Shown here one piece after another: positions 19,619 through 27,451 of a DNA stretch of 49,001 nucleotides. Both the position numbers and the translations under genes were made by a program. The stretch is from Candidatus Methanoperedens sp. (GTDB lineage Archaea; Halobacteriota; Methanosarcinia; Methanosarcinales; Methanoperedenaceae): positions 1 through 49,001 of the forward strand of contig JAPMTX010000144.1 of the NCBI GenBank assembly GCA_026552855.1. Reading direction: 5' to 3'. The notes beneath the pieces were generated by a model that searched no databases, was not told the DNA's origin, and saw nothing but the letters and a program-made list of their open reading frames with translations. Every line of letters begins with the position of its first letter. The stretch's first letter is position 1.

Positions 19619-19690
19619 GTTTTGTAGAGGCTGTTCTGGCTTCCTATCGCCTTAAGGTAGCATGAGAACAATCGCCTTCAGTCGCAAAAC
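19619..19690. repeat. Nested inverted repeat
   Basis: GTTTTG (19,619-19,624) pairs with CAAAAC (19,685-19,690), and TGTTCT (19,632-19,637) with AGAACA (19,675-19,680), around a centre containing CCTTAAGG. The 3' part, GAGAACAATCGCCTTCAGTC, resembles 44,900-44,927, so it is a member of a dispersed family. Confidence 0.5.
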
Positions 19691-19693
19691 CAT

Positions 19694-19784
19694 CCTCCCA
19701 CAGAACCATAAAAACACCCCGGCGCCCACAGGTGATCGCCACTTCCTGAGATGGGGAATTCTTCCCTTATACTCAGGTTCTTAT
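19694..19784. repeat. Dispersed island repeat, copy C (partial)
   Basis: This matches the 3' halves of copies A and B from CCTCCCACAGAACCA through GATCGCCACTTCCTGAGATG to TCAGGTTCTTA. The 5' half is missing. Confidence 0.75.
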
Positions 19785-19846
19785 AGCAATCAGCCCCAAA
19801 GTTTAGCCTTAGAGTGTGCTCAGTTGCGGCACATAGCGAATTCACC

Positions 19847-19900
19847 GCAAAGGACGCAAAGAGCGCAAAGAATTTTGTTGCTATGCTTTGCGTTCTTTGC
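19847..19900. repeat. 15-bp inverted repeat of GCAAAG units
   Basis: GCAAAGGACGCAAAG (19,847-19,861) is complementary, with one G-T wobble, to CTTTGCGTTCTTTGC (19,886-19,900). The right half matches the repeat next to pyrG (4,537-4,577). Confidence 0.65.
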
Positions 19901-20272
19901 ATTCAGGTATGGAAAAGTACTGTCGCAGCGATATGGAACATGGATGACGCGGATTGGACGGATTTTCGCGGATACGAATCCGTGGGCATCCCATGTCATC
20001 CGTGCCCATCCGTGTTCTATCTCACGTTAAACAGGTTATCAGTAACGAATTTTCACTCCTGTCTATGAATGATAGTTCTTAGCCGACTTTGCGGTATTTA
20101 TTCCCTGAATTCAAAGAGATTATAACGACCATTAGCTGCGGATGTACCCGAATTGCAGATATCTGCGTTCATCCGCGTTCATCCGCGGTTTTGTTCACCA
20201 TGGTATTACGTCCGCTTCCCAATTTAGCAAGCTGTCGATGCCTCAAAGTGCCATACAGCATTACGGCTCATC

Positions 20273-20545
20273 ATGACACATAGGGCTGATGTACTCTCAG
20301 AAATTATTAAATCTAATAGCATCCTTTTGACATGCATGGCAAAAGTCATTCATGGAACTGTTCATAAAGGTATGATAAAGCCCGGGGACATGCTGGAGGA
20401 AGATGAGGAAGTGCTCATAATCCGTGTCCAGAAGCCCAAAAAATCAAAAATAGATATGATATCGAAAAAACCCCGGGAAATGTTGGACCATAGCTTTGTT
20501 GAAGAAGTTATAGAATCGACCGAATCTGGTGAAGGCATTGACTGA
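20273..20545 (+). CDS. Probable antitoxin of PIN-domain toxin pair
   Basis: The 90-residue protein overlaps the downstream PIN-domain gene by 17 bases, the usual arrangement for an antitoxin. It has a central VHKGMIKPGDMLEEDEEVLIIRV segment that looks like a beta-hairpin dimerisation unit, and an acidic tail (SFVEEVIESTESGEGID) likely to wrap the toxin. No classical AbrB, RHH or HTH motif was obvious. The ATG at 20,273 lacks a clear binding site. Function inferred from context. Confidence 0.6.
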   Translation: MTHRADVLSEIIKSNSILLTCMAKVIHGTVHKGMIKPGDMLEEDEEVLIIRVQKPKKSKIDMISKKPREMLDHSFVEEVIESTESGEGID

Positions 20546-21041
20546 TCAGTCCAAAATTCCCAGGGCTTCCTTTGTATTTATTGATTCCAATATATTTACC
20601 TACTTTTTGCTCAGAGATGCCGATCTTTTTGAAAAGTGTCGTCAGTTTCTTAAAAATATTGAATCTGGATATTTTATCGGTTTTATAAATAATATTGTGA
20701 TATCTGAAACACTATTTAATTTTGTCAAGGCAGAGGTTTGCAAAAACCATGGATTAAAACCCAACGAGTTCATACGTTTTGTAAAAGAAAATCCAGAATC
20801 CATAGGAGAGATGGATATTTCTGATGTTATTGATATTTTTACCATACCAAACCTCAATCTGGTCAATGTCCCGCCAAAGCTCATCCCGGCATTAAAAGAT
20901 GCTCATAGAAAATCGCTTTTATCGAACGATGCTTTTCATTTATTAACTATAGAATATTTGAATATTAAGGATATTATAACGAATGATAGCGATTTTGAGA
21001 AAATTGCTGATATAAACGTATGGAAACCAGGGGATTTGTAG
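20529..21041 (+). CDS. PIN-domain ribonuclease, VapC-like toxin
   Basis: The 170-residue protein has the acidic PIN triad and more: Asp in FVFIDSNIF (about residue 19), Glu in ISETLF (about 60), Asp in LSNDAFHL (about 137) and Asp in ITNDSDFEKI (about 156). These coordinate Mg2+ for RNA cleavage. It begins with GTG at 20,529 inside the antitoxin gene and ends 16 bases before repeat copy B. It looks intact. At 170 residues it is longer than the usual 130-residue VapC because of an insert around residues 75-125. Confidence 0.82.
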   Translation: MKALTDQSKIPRASFVFIDSNIFTYFLLRDADLFEKCRQFLKNIESGYFIGFINNIVISETLFNFVKAEVCKNHGLKPNEFIRFVKENPESIGEMDISDVIDIFTIPNLNLVNVPPKLIPALKDAHRKSLLSNDAFHLLTIEYLNIKDIITNDSDFEKIADINVWKPGDL

Positions 21042-21056
21042 AATCAATAGTCCTGT

Positions 21057-21231
21057 CACAAACCCTGTACAAATGTACGATACCCGCACATAGCGTTTTT
21101 ACATGCTACACATCCTGTGTTCCATACACACTGCCGACCACCTCCCCACAGAACCACAGAAGCAGCCCGGCGCCCGCAGTTGATCGCCACACCCTGAGAT
21201 GGGGAACCCTTCCCTTATACTCAGGTTCTCA
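21057..21231. repeat. Dispersed island repeat, copy B (about 175 bp)
   Basis: Full-length relative of copy A, starting 16 bases after the PIN toxin stop and ending 64 bases before the next antitoxin gene. It thus exactly separates two toxin-antitoxin pairs. No ORF is conserved with copy A. Confidence 0.8.
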
Positions 21232-21294
21232 GCAACAGGTAACTATTTTATATCGTGTAAACCAAATACAATATCATATCATCCAGGTGCAAGA

Positions 21295-21498
21295 ATGAAC
21301 GATACAATACAGACTCTTAAGGACCGAATAGATGCCCTTGAAACAGAACTGAATGCTATGCGTAGGACTCTTGGTGCAACAATAGAGAAAAAAGACCCAA
21401 AGGCATGGGACAGGTTGCATGTAATAGGCAGGGAAATAGCCCGTGAATGGAAGAGCAAAAAACCAAGCTGGCAATTAGTATCCGAAGCAAGAAGATAA
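21295..21498 (+). CDS. Antitoxin of VapBC-type pair
   Basis: The 67-residue product has an N-terminal coiled-coil (IQTLKDRIDALETELNAMRR) and a basic, Trp-containing C terminus (REIAREWKSKKPSWQLV) ending SEARR. It lies one base before a PIN-domain gene. The ATG at 21,295, after AGGTG, is preferred over an upstream frame extension that runs into repeat copy B. The coiled coil would dimerise and the tail neutralise the toxin, as in VapB-type partners; assignment is by context. Confidence 0.7.
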   Translation: MNDTIQTLKDRIDALETELNAMRRTLGATIEKKDPKAWDRLHVIGREIAREWKSKKPSWQLVSEARR

Positions 21499-21499
21499 T

Positions 21500-21913
21500 A
21501 TGTATTGCATAGATGCCAGTGTGTTCATAAACGCCGAAATTGAAGGCGAAGAATTCCACGAATATAGTGCGAAGCTCATGCAAAACATCAAAGACCGGGG
21601 AATTACAATTATTGTCCCAGAAATTGTATTACCTGAGATTTCATCAGCAATCGCGAGGGGCACGGATGATACTGAAAATGCATGGGAATTTGTAAAAGAG
21701 TTAAAACAAATCCCGAATATAGTATTTATTCCAGTGGATCGTGAGCTTGCTGATCATGCTTCACAGCTTGCCGCTGAATACAGGCTCAGAGGATGCGATT
21801 CAATTTATGTGGCTGTTGCATCTTTGTTCAGAGCCAAATTAATAAGCCTTGATAGACAGCAGATTGAGAGCTATGGAATGTATAGAGACTGCAACGCCGC
21901 AAGAAGAAGTTAA
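21500..21913 (+). CDS. vapC: VapC-type PIN-domain toxin
   Basis: The 137-residue protein has the standard VapC layout: MYCIDASVFINAE with the first Asp (residue 5), Glu in IVLPEISSAI (about 47), Asp in GCDSIYVAVA (about 100) and Asp in LISLDRQQ (about 116). It should cut tRNA or rRNA. It follows its antitoxin by one base and appears intact. The ATG at 21,500 is the only reasonable start. Confidence 0.88.
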   Translation: MYCIDASVFINAEIEGEEFHEYSAKLMQNIKDRGITIIVPEIVLPEISSAIARGTDDTENAWEFVKELKQIPNIVFIPVDRELADHASQLAAEYRLRGCDSIYVAVASLFRAKLISLDRQQIESYGMYRDCNAARRS

Positions 21914-21948
21914 TAATTTTTAAAATAATACGCTGTAGACCCTGCGTC

Positions 21949-22194
21949 TCAACACTCTGCAGTCAAAGGCATAAATGTGATGTTTTCAAGGGATTCTGTT
22001 GCAAATAGCAAACATGCTTTTATATCATCCTCGGTCAGTCCTTTGTATTCTTCAAGGATTTCCTCCACCGAAGCGCCATGCGCTAACAATCCCAGAATAA
22101 ACTGCACAGTAAGTCTTATCCCCCTAATCACAGGTTTTCCAGTCATAACATTAGGATCAAGAGTGATACGTTCAAGCAATTTCTCAGCTTTCAT
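21949..22194 (-). CDS. DUF433-family antitoxin, orphan
   Basis: The 81-residue protein has the family core ITLDPNVMTGKPVIRGIRLTVQFILGLLAHGASVEEIL followed by YKGLTEDDIKACLLFA, a winged-helix type fold. DUF433 proteins are normally followed by a DUF5615 PIN-like toxin. Here only 35 bases remain before the oppositely oriented vapC, so no partner is present and the gene is either an orphan or the toxin has been lost. It starts at ATG 22,194 after AAGGTGAAAGAAC. Confidence in the family is high. Confidence 0.88.
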   Translation of the reverse strand: MKAEKLLERITLDPNVMTGKPVIRGIRLTVQFILGLLAHGASVEEILEEYKGLTEDDIKACLLFATESLENITFMPLTAEC

Positions 22195-22329
22195 GTTCTT
22201 TCACCTTATCTATTATTTTCTTTTTTGTAATATAAAGACCATTGATTGTCTTTATAAAGTACTGTAAACCTTCCATGACATACGTCCTGTGTTTCAATAC
22301 ACCTGCAGCTATCTATGGTTTTTTTCAGT

Positions 22330-22578
22330 TTATGTTTTTCCTCCCCATCTGCCTATCATTACAATCGCAACTACGCAAATTAATGTTACAACTATGGCTG
22401 TAATCACAAAATAGCTCCATTGTGTCCAAGTTCCGCCTGTTGCCGTTAAAGGTATACCACCAGTAGCAAAAGCTGAGAGCACGACTTGCGTCCAGATCAT
22501 ACCAATAACAATTCCAAATGCGGTTCCCAACGATGATGCAATAGTTTTCCTGATTTCAATCATGGTAACTTCAGTCAT
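22330..22578 (-). CDS. Small two-helix membrane protein (DUF5654-like)
   Basis: The 82-residue protein has two membrane segments (TAFGIVIGMIWTQVVLSAF and YFVITAIVVTLICVVAIVMIG) after a short amphipathic N terminus. The pattern TIASSLGTAFGIVIGMIWTQ resembles the DUF5654 family of small archaeal membrane proteins of unknown function. Start at ATG 22,578; a second ATG lies 5 codons in. It is surrounded by repeat fragments and stands alone. Confidence 0.65.
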   Translation of the reverse strand: MTEVTMIEIRKTIASSLGTAFGIVIGMIWTQVVLSAFATGGIPLTATGGTWTQWSYFVITAIVVTLICVVAIVMIGRWGGKT

Positions 22579-22622
22579 ATTCCAATCTCAATAAAATATT
22601 CTACTATTTGTAATAAAATTAT

Positions 22623-22671
22623 CGTGCCCTGTGCATAGCGTTTTTGCATGGTGCCCATCCTGAGTTTCAAT
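22623..22671. repeat. Dispersed island repeat, 5' fragment
   Basis: GCATAGCGTTTTTGCATGGTGCCCATCC and TGAGTTTCAAT match the 5' part of copies A and B. A shorter fragment (CGTCCTGTGTTTCAATACAC) is at about 22,282-22,302. They mark the right edge of the island, next to the methyltransferase stop. Confidence 0.65.
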
Positions 22672-22674
22672 CAG

Positions 22675-23451
22675 TCAGTGCCAGACCTCAGCTACCAGTA
22701 TCACAGTATCATAAGTAAACCCCAGCCTCCCGTCCTCAATCCTCACACGCAGACCCGTACTGTCGCCTTCCATGCTCTGCCTCATCAAACCTTCGATAGC
22801 TTTCATTTTAGCCCTATCAGCCCCCGCCCGCCTCATCCAGTCCTCAAAATCCTGCGGGATATCCCAGTGCTGTATATCGGCAATGGTCGCTCCTGTGCTG
22901 TCGAGCATGCGCTTTATTTCACTCAGCGCGTATATCCTGACGTGCGAAGGGTCGCGAATCTTCTCGATATGGTTGTGGAACAGGCTCTTGCCGCTGTCCT
23001 CGAATGAGACACCGTCCACAAGAACGATCCTTCCATAGGTTTTGCACACGCGTTTTATCTCAAGCAGGGCTTTTTCCGGGTCTGGGAAATGATGGAAAGC
23101 AAACCTGCACGATACGATATCGAAGCTCTCATCGCCGAAGGGAAGCGATTCCACGTCCGAAAGGAGAAATCCGGCGTTCGCATGCCCCGATTTCGCCAGC
23201 TTTTCGCAGGCGTGAATAAGCATATTGCGCGTGAGATCTGCGCCGATAACACTGTCAGAAAATTTCGCGAATTCAAGCGCAAGGAACCCTGCGCCTGTCG
23301 CCACGTCCAGTACTTTATGTTCCCTTGTGGCGCCGCTCCTTTTAACCACTTCGGAGAGGTGAACGCCATCCACGAATATGTTCCCCTTTGAGTAGGCTTC
23401 AGCCTGCCTCCCGAACTGTTCTTTCGCGCTCTCTTTTATTCCCTGTCGCAT
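22675..23451 (-). CDS. Class I SAM-dependent methyltransferase, UbiE-like
   Basis: The 258-residue protein contains the SAM-binding motif I VLDVATGAGFLALEFAK (about residues 47-63), motif II around VIGADLT, and the post-motif DIVSCRFAFHHFPDPEKALLEIKRV, which is typical of the UbiE/MenG and related small-molecule methyltransferases. The N terminus QFGRQAEAYS is also family-typical. The substrate is not evident; no quinone-pathway gene is adjacent. The ATG at 23,451 begins MRQGIKESAKEQF; a clear binding site is not visible. The GC content matches core genes, so it lies outside the island. Confidence 0.85.
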   Translation of the reverse strand: MRQGIKESAKEQFGRQAEAYSKGNIFVDGVHLSEVVKRSGATREHKVLDVATGAGFLALEFAKFSDSVIGADLTRNMLIHACEKLAKSGHANAGFLLSDVESLPFGDESFDIVSCRFAFHHFPDPEKALLEIKRVCKTYGRIVLVDGVSFEDSGKSLFHNHIEKIRDPSHVRIYALSEIKRMLDSTGATIADIQHWDIPQDFEDWMRRAGADRAKMKAIEGLMRQSMEGDSTGLRVRIEDGRLGFTYDTVILVAEVWH

Positions 23452-23568
23452 GAGCGGAAATACCTGTATGAGGCTATATATGTTATGCCGGGGACGATAT
23501 GCTGCCTTCGCAGTTAAGCCCAGGTTTAGGGGTTAATATAATATCTTATAAGGTTATAATAATGGGCA

Positions 23569-24777
23569 ATGGACATTATAATCATTATGCTCATAATACT
23601 GGTATTCTCAAGGTTCCTGAGCGGGGCATTCGCACATATAAAGCAGCCTCCTATTATCGGAGAGCTCATCGCCGGGATTTTGCTCGGTCCTTCCATTCTC
23701 AGCCTGATAAGCCCGAACATGAACGGGCTCGATGCCCTGGCTGAGCTTGGTGTTTTCTTCCTGGTACTGTTCGCCGGGATGCAGATGCACCTGGCAAGCA
23801 TGAAGGAATACTTCCGCCCTTCGTTCTTTATCGCTTTCATGGGGAATAATCTTGCAATCCTCTCAGGGGTCGTAATAGGGAAGCTTTACAACCTGGATCT
23901 GATAAGTTCTCTGTTTATCGGGGTAGTGTTCTCTCTCACTGCACTTCCTGTGGGCGTGAGGATACTGATGGATATGGGAAAGATGGACTCCCCCACAGGG
24001 AAGATTATTATAACATCCGCAGTCATCGACGACATTTTCAGCATTTTCCTGTTCGTGATGGTTCTCTTCATTGCAGAGAGCAATTCCGAAATGCCCGGAG
24101 CCGGGTTCATATCTGCATCGGTTATTAAAATACTGATTTTCTTATTGATGATATATCTCTTTAACGAATTCCTGGGCATCCGGGGCGGGCTGCCTGCGCG
24201 GTATATAAAACTCGGAGTGAGCAGATTGAGCAGGGATTCGCAGTTCTTCTACATCCTTATCTTCGGTATCCTGATAGGATACCTGGGCGGGCTGCTCGGC
24301 ATTACCTTCATCATCGGGATTTTCTACGCAGGTATTCTCATAAAAAGCACTACGATAGGGGAGAAAGCCTACTCCCATGTGTATAATGTTATTTCTTCGA
24401 TAACGTTCGGGATCTTCTCGCCCATTTTCTTTGCTTACATGGGGCTGCTGCTGGATGCCACATCGATCTTTGATTACTCAAATCCCTTCTCTGATAAGAA
24501 CCTCTTCCAGCTTACGTTCTTTGCAAGCTCGCTTTTGTTCGCAGTAGCAGGGAAAAGCGGCGGGGCATTCATAGGAGGCTTGCTTGCCAATATGAAGCTT
24601 CGGGACGCGGCGGCTGTGGGCATCGGGCTGAATGCCCGCGGTCTGATGGGGCTTGTAATCCTGGAGATAGGGTTAAAGCACGGGCTGATAGGGCAGAGCG
24701 TGTATGCCATGCTGGTGGCGATATGCATAATCACGACGTTTATAACGCCGTTCTTTCTAAGGAAGGTTTTAAAATGA
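23569..24777 (+). CDS. Kef/NapA-type cation:proton antiporter
   Basis: The 402-residue membrane protein belongs to the CPA2 antiporters. Landmarks are IKQPPIIGELIAGILLGPSIL at residues 23-43, LAELGVFFLVLFAGM, a paired-acid-type region SAVIDDIFSIFLF (about 152-164) with the conserved DD, and the late GLNARGLMGLVILEIGL. It has about 12 hydrophobic segments and no C-terminal TrkA-N regulatory domain, so it is the short form. It would exchange Na+ or K+ for protons. ATG 23,569 is chosen because the first membrane segment begins immediately; no strong binding site is visible. Confidence 0.9.
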   Translation: MDIIIIMLIILVFSRFLSGAFAHIKQPPIIGELIAGILLGPSILSLISPNMNGLDALAELGVFFLVLFAGMQMHLASMKEYFRPSFFIAFMGNNLAILSGVVIGKLYNLDLISSLFIGVVFSLTALPVGVRILMDMGKMDSPTGKIIITSAVIDDIFSIFLFVMVLFIAESNSEMPGAGFISASVIKILIFLLMIYLFNEFLGIRGGLPARYIKLGVSRLSRDSQFFYILIFGILIGYLGGLLGITFIIGIFYAGILIKSTTIGEKAYSHVYNVISSITFGIFSPIFFAYMGLLLDATSIFDYSNPFSDKNLFQLTFFASSLLFAVAGKSGGAFIGGLLANMKLRDAAAVGIGLNARGLMGLVILEIGLKHGLIGQSVYAMLVAICIITTFITPFFLRKVLK

Positions 24778-24889
24778 GGGATCGGATAATAAATTACCTG
24801 TTCTCACCTTTAGAGAATAGTAGAAATCATTATCTATAGTCAATACTTAGAATCGGAGAAAAATCGGAATTAAAACATCCAGTGAAAAC

Positions 24890-25156
24890 ATGATATCACC
24901 ATACCTGATGGATTACTTATTCAATGCTGCTCGCTTTCTTGTTGGTCTTACCCTGATGATCCTGGCATTGAGGGCATTTTTGAAAACAAGAACTTCTTCC
25001 ATGATTTACCTCACGGTTGGCTTTACCTTGATAACAGTTGGTGATCTATTTTCTGCCGTTTATTATATTGAGGACGTGCACATGTACAAGTTATTTTCAC
25101 AGACCTTCGATATACTCGGGATGATCGCATTGATAATGGCAGTGGAAAAAAGCTGA
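24890..25156 (+). CDS. Small membrane protein paired with winged-helix regulator
   Basis: The 88-residue protein has three hydrophobic segments (NAARFLVGLTLMILALRAF, YLTVGFTLITVGDLFSAVY and ILGMIALIMAV). It resembles the DUF7521-type membrane proteins found next to winged-helix regulators in archaea, but this is recalled, not checked. The winged-helix gene begins 20 bases after its stop, so they form a two-gene unit. A membrane sensor feeding the regulator is a possible role. Confidence 0.6.
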   Translation: MISPYLMDYLFNAARFLVGLTLMILALRAFLKTRTSSMIYLTVGFTLITVGDLFSAVYYIEDVHMYKLFSQTFDILGMIALIMAVEKS

Positions 25157-25176
25157 ATTAGAACTATAAATCAAGT

Positions 25177-25536
25177 ATGAGTAATGAAGAGCTGCTTTTT
25201 GAGCTTTTTGCAAATAAGTACTCAAGAGCAATATTGTCCCATACTGCTGTAAATGATTGCTCAGCCAGCCAGTTGAGCCAGGAGCTTGACATACCTCTTG
25301 CAACCGTATACAGAAAACTGAAGCTTTTAGAGGATGCAGGGCTTATTCAACATGTCAAGACGATTATAAATACCTGGGGTAATGAGGAGAAATATTATCG
25401 CTGTGCAGCCCATGAGGCTGTAGTGCATATCAATGGCAGCGGGGTCTCGATCGACCTGAAAAAAGAGGATCGCAGCGACAAAATTATCAGGCTCTGGAGA
25501 AGGATTGCCCACCCGGATATCAAGGGGGACCATTAA
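25177..25536 (+). CDS. Winged-helix transcriptional regulator (ArsR-like)
   Basis: The 119-residue protein has a winged-helix DNA-binding domain: NKYSRAILSH, then CSASQLSQELDIPLATVYRKLKLLEDAGLIQHVK, where PLATVYRKLKLLEDAGL is the recognition helix and turn. A short C-terminal part follows (YRCAAHEAVVHING), like an effector or dimer segment. The ATG at 25,177 lies close to a TATA-like element, so the gene may also be transcribed on its own. Target unknown; the membrane gene just upstream is the likely partner. Confidence 0.8.
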   Translation: MSNEELLFELFANKYSRAILSHTAVNDCSASQLSQELDIPLATVYRKLKLLEDAGLIQHVKTIINTWGNEEKYYRCAAHEAVVHINGSGVSIDLKKEDRSDKIIRLWRRIAHPDIKGDH

Positions 25537-25630
25537 TTACCAATCCAGAGAGCGTCATTTTTGCCTTTATCATACTATGAGAACGGGTTATACATTTTAT
25601 AGCTAAAAAAGAGAATACAGTGCTTAAAGC

Positions 25631-25867
25631 ATGGCAAAAACCAGGTCCTTTTTCAATTTCTGGTCGGCACAGTTAATAGTACTACTGGCAGCGCTTATAT
25701 ATCAGGATAAAACCACAAGCCAGGGGCGCACACAGACGATTGATAAAGCAGATACGATAGTAAAAGGACAGATGAGACCAAAGCTCTCTTATTATATAAG
25801 CCCGCTGTGGGTGAAAATCGTAATAATAGCATTGATAATAGTAATTGGACTGAACCAGCATGCTTAG
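25631..25867 (+). CDS. Possible small membrane protein
   Basis: The 78-residue frame has hydrophobic stretches at both ends (SAQLIVLLAALIY and WVKIVIIALIIVIGL) separated by a polar middle (TIDKADTIVKGQMRP). No family is recognised and no strong binding site precedes ATG 25,631. The composition, with ends in the membrane, is reasonable for a real small protein. Confidence 0.4.
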   Translation: MAKTRSFFNFWSAQLIVLLAALIYQDKTTSQGRTQTIDKADTIVKGQMRPKLSYYISPLWVKIVIIALIIVIGLNQHA

Positions 25868-26040
25868 TGAAAAAAATTATTTAATTAATACCAGAAAAAA
25901 GCAGGGAGGAATGGCAGCACGGACAAACGTTTTCTGAACTTCCCTATTAACCACCACCCTCCAATTTGCCATGCTGTCCCTCAATCCTGCACATATTAAA
26001 CTACCAAAACCTATATAGGCTGTAGTAGGAATTAATACTC

Positions 26041-26064
26041 CTGGATAGCCGGGATTTTATCCAG
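26041..26064 (+). promoter_or_regulatory. Hairpin in the leader of the LUD gene
   Basis: CTGGATA (26,041-26,047) pairs exactly with TATCCAG (26,058-26,064) around a 10-base loop. The arm ends 2 bases before AAGGA, the binding site of the gene starting at 26,074. It may affect translation or be a protein-binding palindrome. Confidence 0.4.
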
Positions 26065-26073
26065 AAAGGAACT

Positions 26074-27276
26074 ATGAACCGTGGAGAAGTCATCGCCCTT
26101 CGAAAAGCCTTTAACTCCGTGAAGGAAAGACAGAGTTCAAATCCGCCTGCGAACCTGACGGAAAGAAAAACCAGACTTAAAGCTGCAAGAGAACTCTGCG
26201 TGGGGAACGGGGAACTCCTGGAGAGGGCAATCGATAAACTGAGAAAGAACGGCATAAAAGTCCATCTTGTAAAAGAAAAGCAGGAAGCCATCGATATAAT
26301 CCTCGGTGAGATCGGACAGGAAAAACTTGTTGTAAAATCCAAATCCAATGTCACGAAGGAGATAGAACTGACAAAAGCCCTTGAGAAAAAAGGTTTGAGC
26401 GTTGTCGAGACCGATATCGGGGACAGGATATTGCAGGTACTGAACGCAAAACCCTCCCATCCCACAGGACCTGTGACGCATCTCTCAGCAAAGGACATCG
26501 CAAAGGGATTATCGAAGCACTATAACATATCTATAAAAGATAATCCCGAGGAGATAGTAAGAATAGTCAGGGAAGATGTCATCTCCAGCCTGAGCAGGGC
26601 GAAAATAGGTATCACGGGCGCAAACGCAATAACAGCCGAGGAAGGTTCCATAGTACTGACGCACAATGAGGGGAATATCTGCGAGGTCATGAAAAAGGAG
26701 AAGCACATAGTCGTGACTTCTATAGATAAAATCTACCCTGATATCGAGTCCGCGATGAACATGTTAAAAATCCTGAGCTACAACGCCACAGGCTCGATAA
26801 TACCATCCTTTGTTGAAGTGATAAGCGGCGTGAGCAAGACCGCGGACGTAGAAAAGAAATTCATCAAAGGTATCCACAATCCCTCCGAGGTCACGGTGGT
26901 GCTGGTAGATAACAGGAGAAGCGAGCTTGCAGTGAACGGGTTCAGGGAACTCCTGTACTGCGTCGGGTGCGGGAACTGCCTGCTCTTTTGTCCCATGTAC
27001 AATACGATAGGCAATGAGTTTGCAAGGGAGAATTACCTCGGCGGCAGAGGCATTGCATATTATTCCCTTTACAACGGAGGGAAAGACGAGAAGCTTGAGT
27101 TCTGCCTCACCTGCGGCAAATGCAGGCAGAACTGCCCCCTTGAACTGGACATACCTGCAATGATCAGGAAAATCAGAAGCAGAGGGATTTCTTCGGAAAT
27201 ATATTATTTTTTAAAATCGCATATGATATGGGTATATTATCAGGCTCTACTGAAGTTAAAAACAGGGATTGATTAA
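26074..27276 (+). CDS. LUD-domain protein with two 4Fe-4S clusters (LutB/LldF-like)
   Basis: The 400-residue protein combines an N-terminal LUD domain (about 30-230; KSKSNVTKEIELTKALEKKG and ITGANAITAEEGSIVLTHNEGN are characteristic) with a C-terminal ferredoxin-like part bearing CVGCGNCLLFCP and CLTCGKCRQNCP. LutB/LldF proteins take part in lactate and other hydroxyacid oxidation with LutA and LutC partners. None is adjacent, so this one could feed electrons from another dehydrogenase. It is shorter than LutB (about 470). ATG 26,074 follows AAGGA. The stop abuts the convergent tRNA-Gly. Confidence 0.85.
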   Translation: MNRGEVIALRKAFNSVKERQSSNPPANLTERKTRLKAARELCVGNGELLERAIDKLRKNGIKVHLVKEKQEAIDIILGEIGQEKLVVKSKSNVTKEIELTKALEKKGLSVVETDIGDRILQVLNAKPSHPTGPVTHLSAKDIAKGLSKHYNISIKDNPEEIVRIVREDVISSLSRAKIGITGANAITAEEGSIVLTHNEGNICEVMKKEKHIVVTSIDKIYPDIESAMNMLKILSYNATGSIIPSFVEVISGVSKTADVEKKFIKGIHNPSEVTVVLVDNRRSELAVNGFRELLYCVGCGNCLLFCPMYNTIGNEFARENYLGGRGIAYYSLYNGGKDEKLEFCLTCGKCRQNCPLELDIPAMIRKIRSRGISSEIYYFLKSHMIWVYYQALLKLKTGID

Positions 27277-27348
27277 TGCACCGATCGGGATTTGAACCCG
27301 AGTTATTAGCTTGGAAGGCTAAAGTCATAGCCGCTAGACCATCGGTGC
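27277..27348 (-). tRNA. tRNA-Gly (anticodon UCC)
   Basis: Read on the minus strand, the 72-base cloverleaf is complete. The acceptor GCACCGA pairs with TCGGTGC, with A as discriminator. The D stem is GTC/GAC. The anticodon stem is TTAGC/GCTAA with loop CTTCCAA, giving anticodon TCC. The T arm is TCGGG/CCCGA with loop TTCAAAT. CCA is not encoded. Its 3' end touches the stop of the LUD gene on the other strand. Confidence 0.97.
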
Positions 27349-27451
27349 GCTGATGCCTCCCTAAGTGATTGAAAGCATTTAATGGTTTCGTTTATCGCGG
27401 CGAAGCTCGCATAAATTTTATATCAAAATATTCCGGCGGTGCAGCAACGTC

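Larger units (their letters stand above)
19602..20272. other. Repeat-filled non-coding region between TA pairs
   Basis: No gene is supported in these 671 bases. They hold a nested inverted repeat, repeat copy C, an RNA-like inverted repeat of GCAAAG units, sequence of the widespread type ATCCGCGTTCATCCGCGG (about 20,165-20,190), and a diverged copy of the 17,361 element at 20,231-20,270. ORFs predicted here are translated repeats. Confidence 0.6.

Noticed and set aside
25877-25972. 31-codon frame on the minus strand (MANWRVVVNREVQ...)
   Set aside because: It has GAGGGA before its ATG but is too short and isolated to distinguish from chance.
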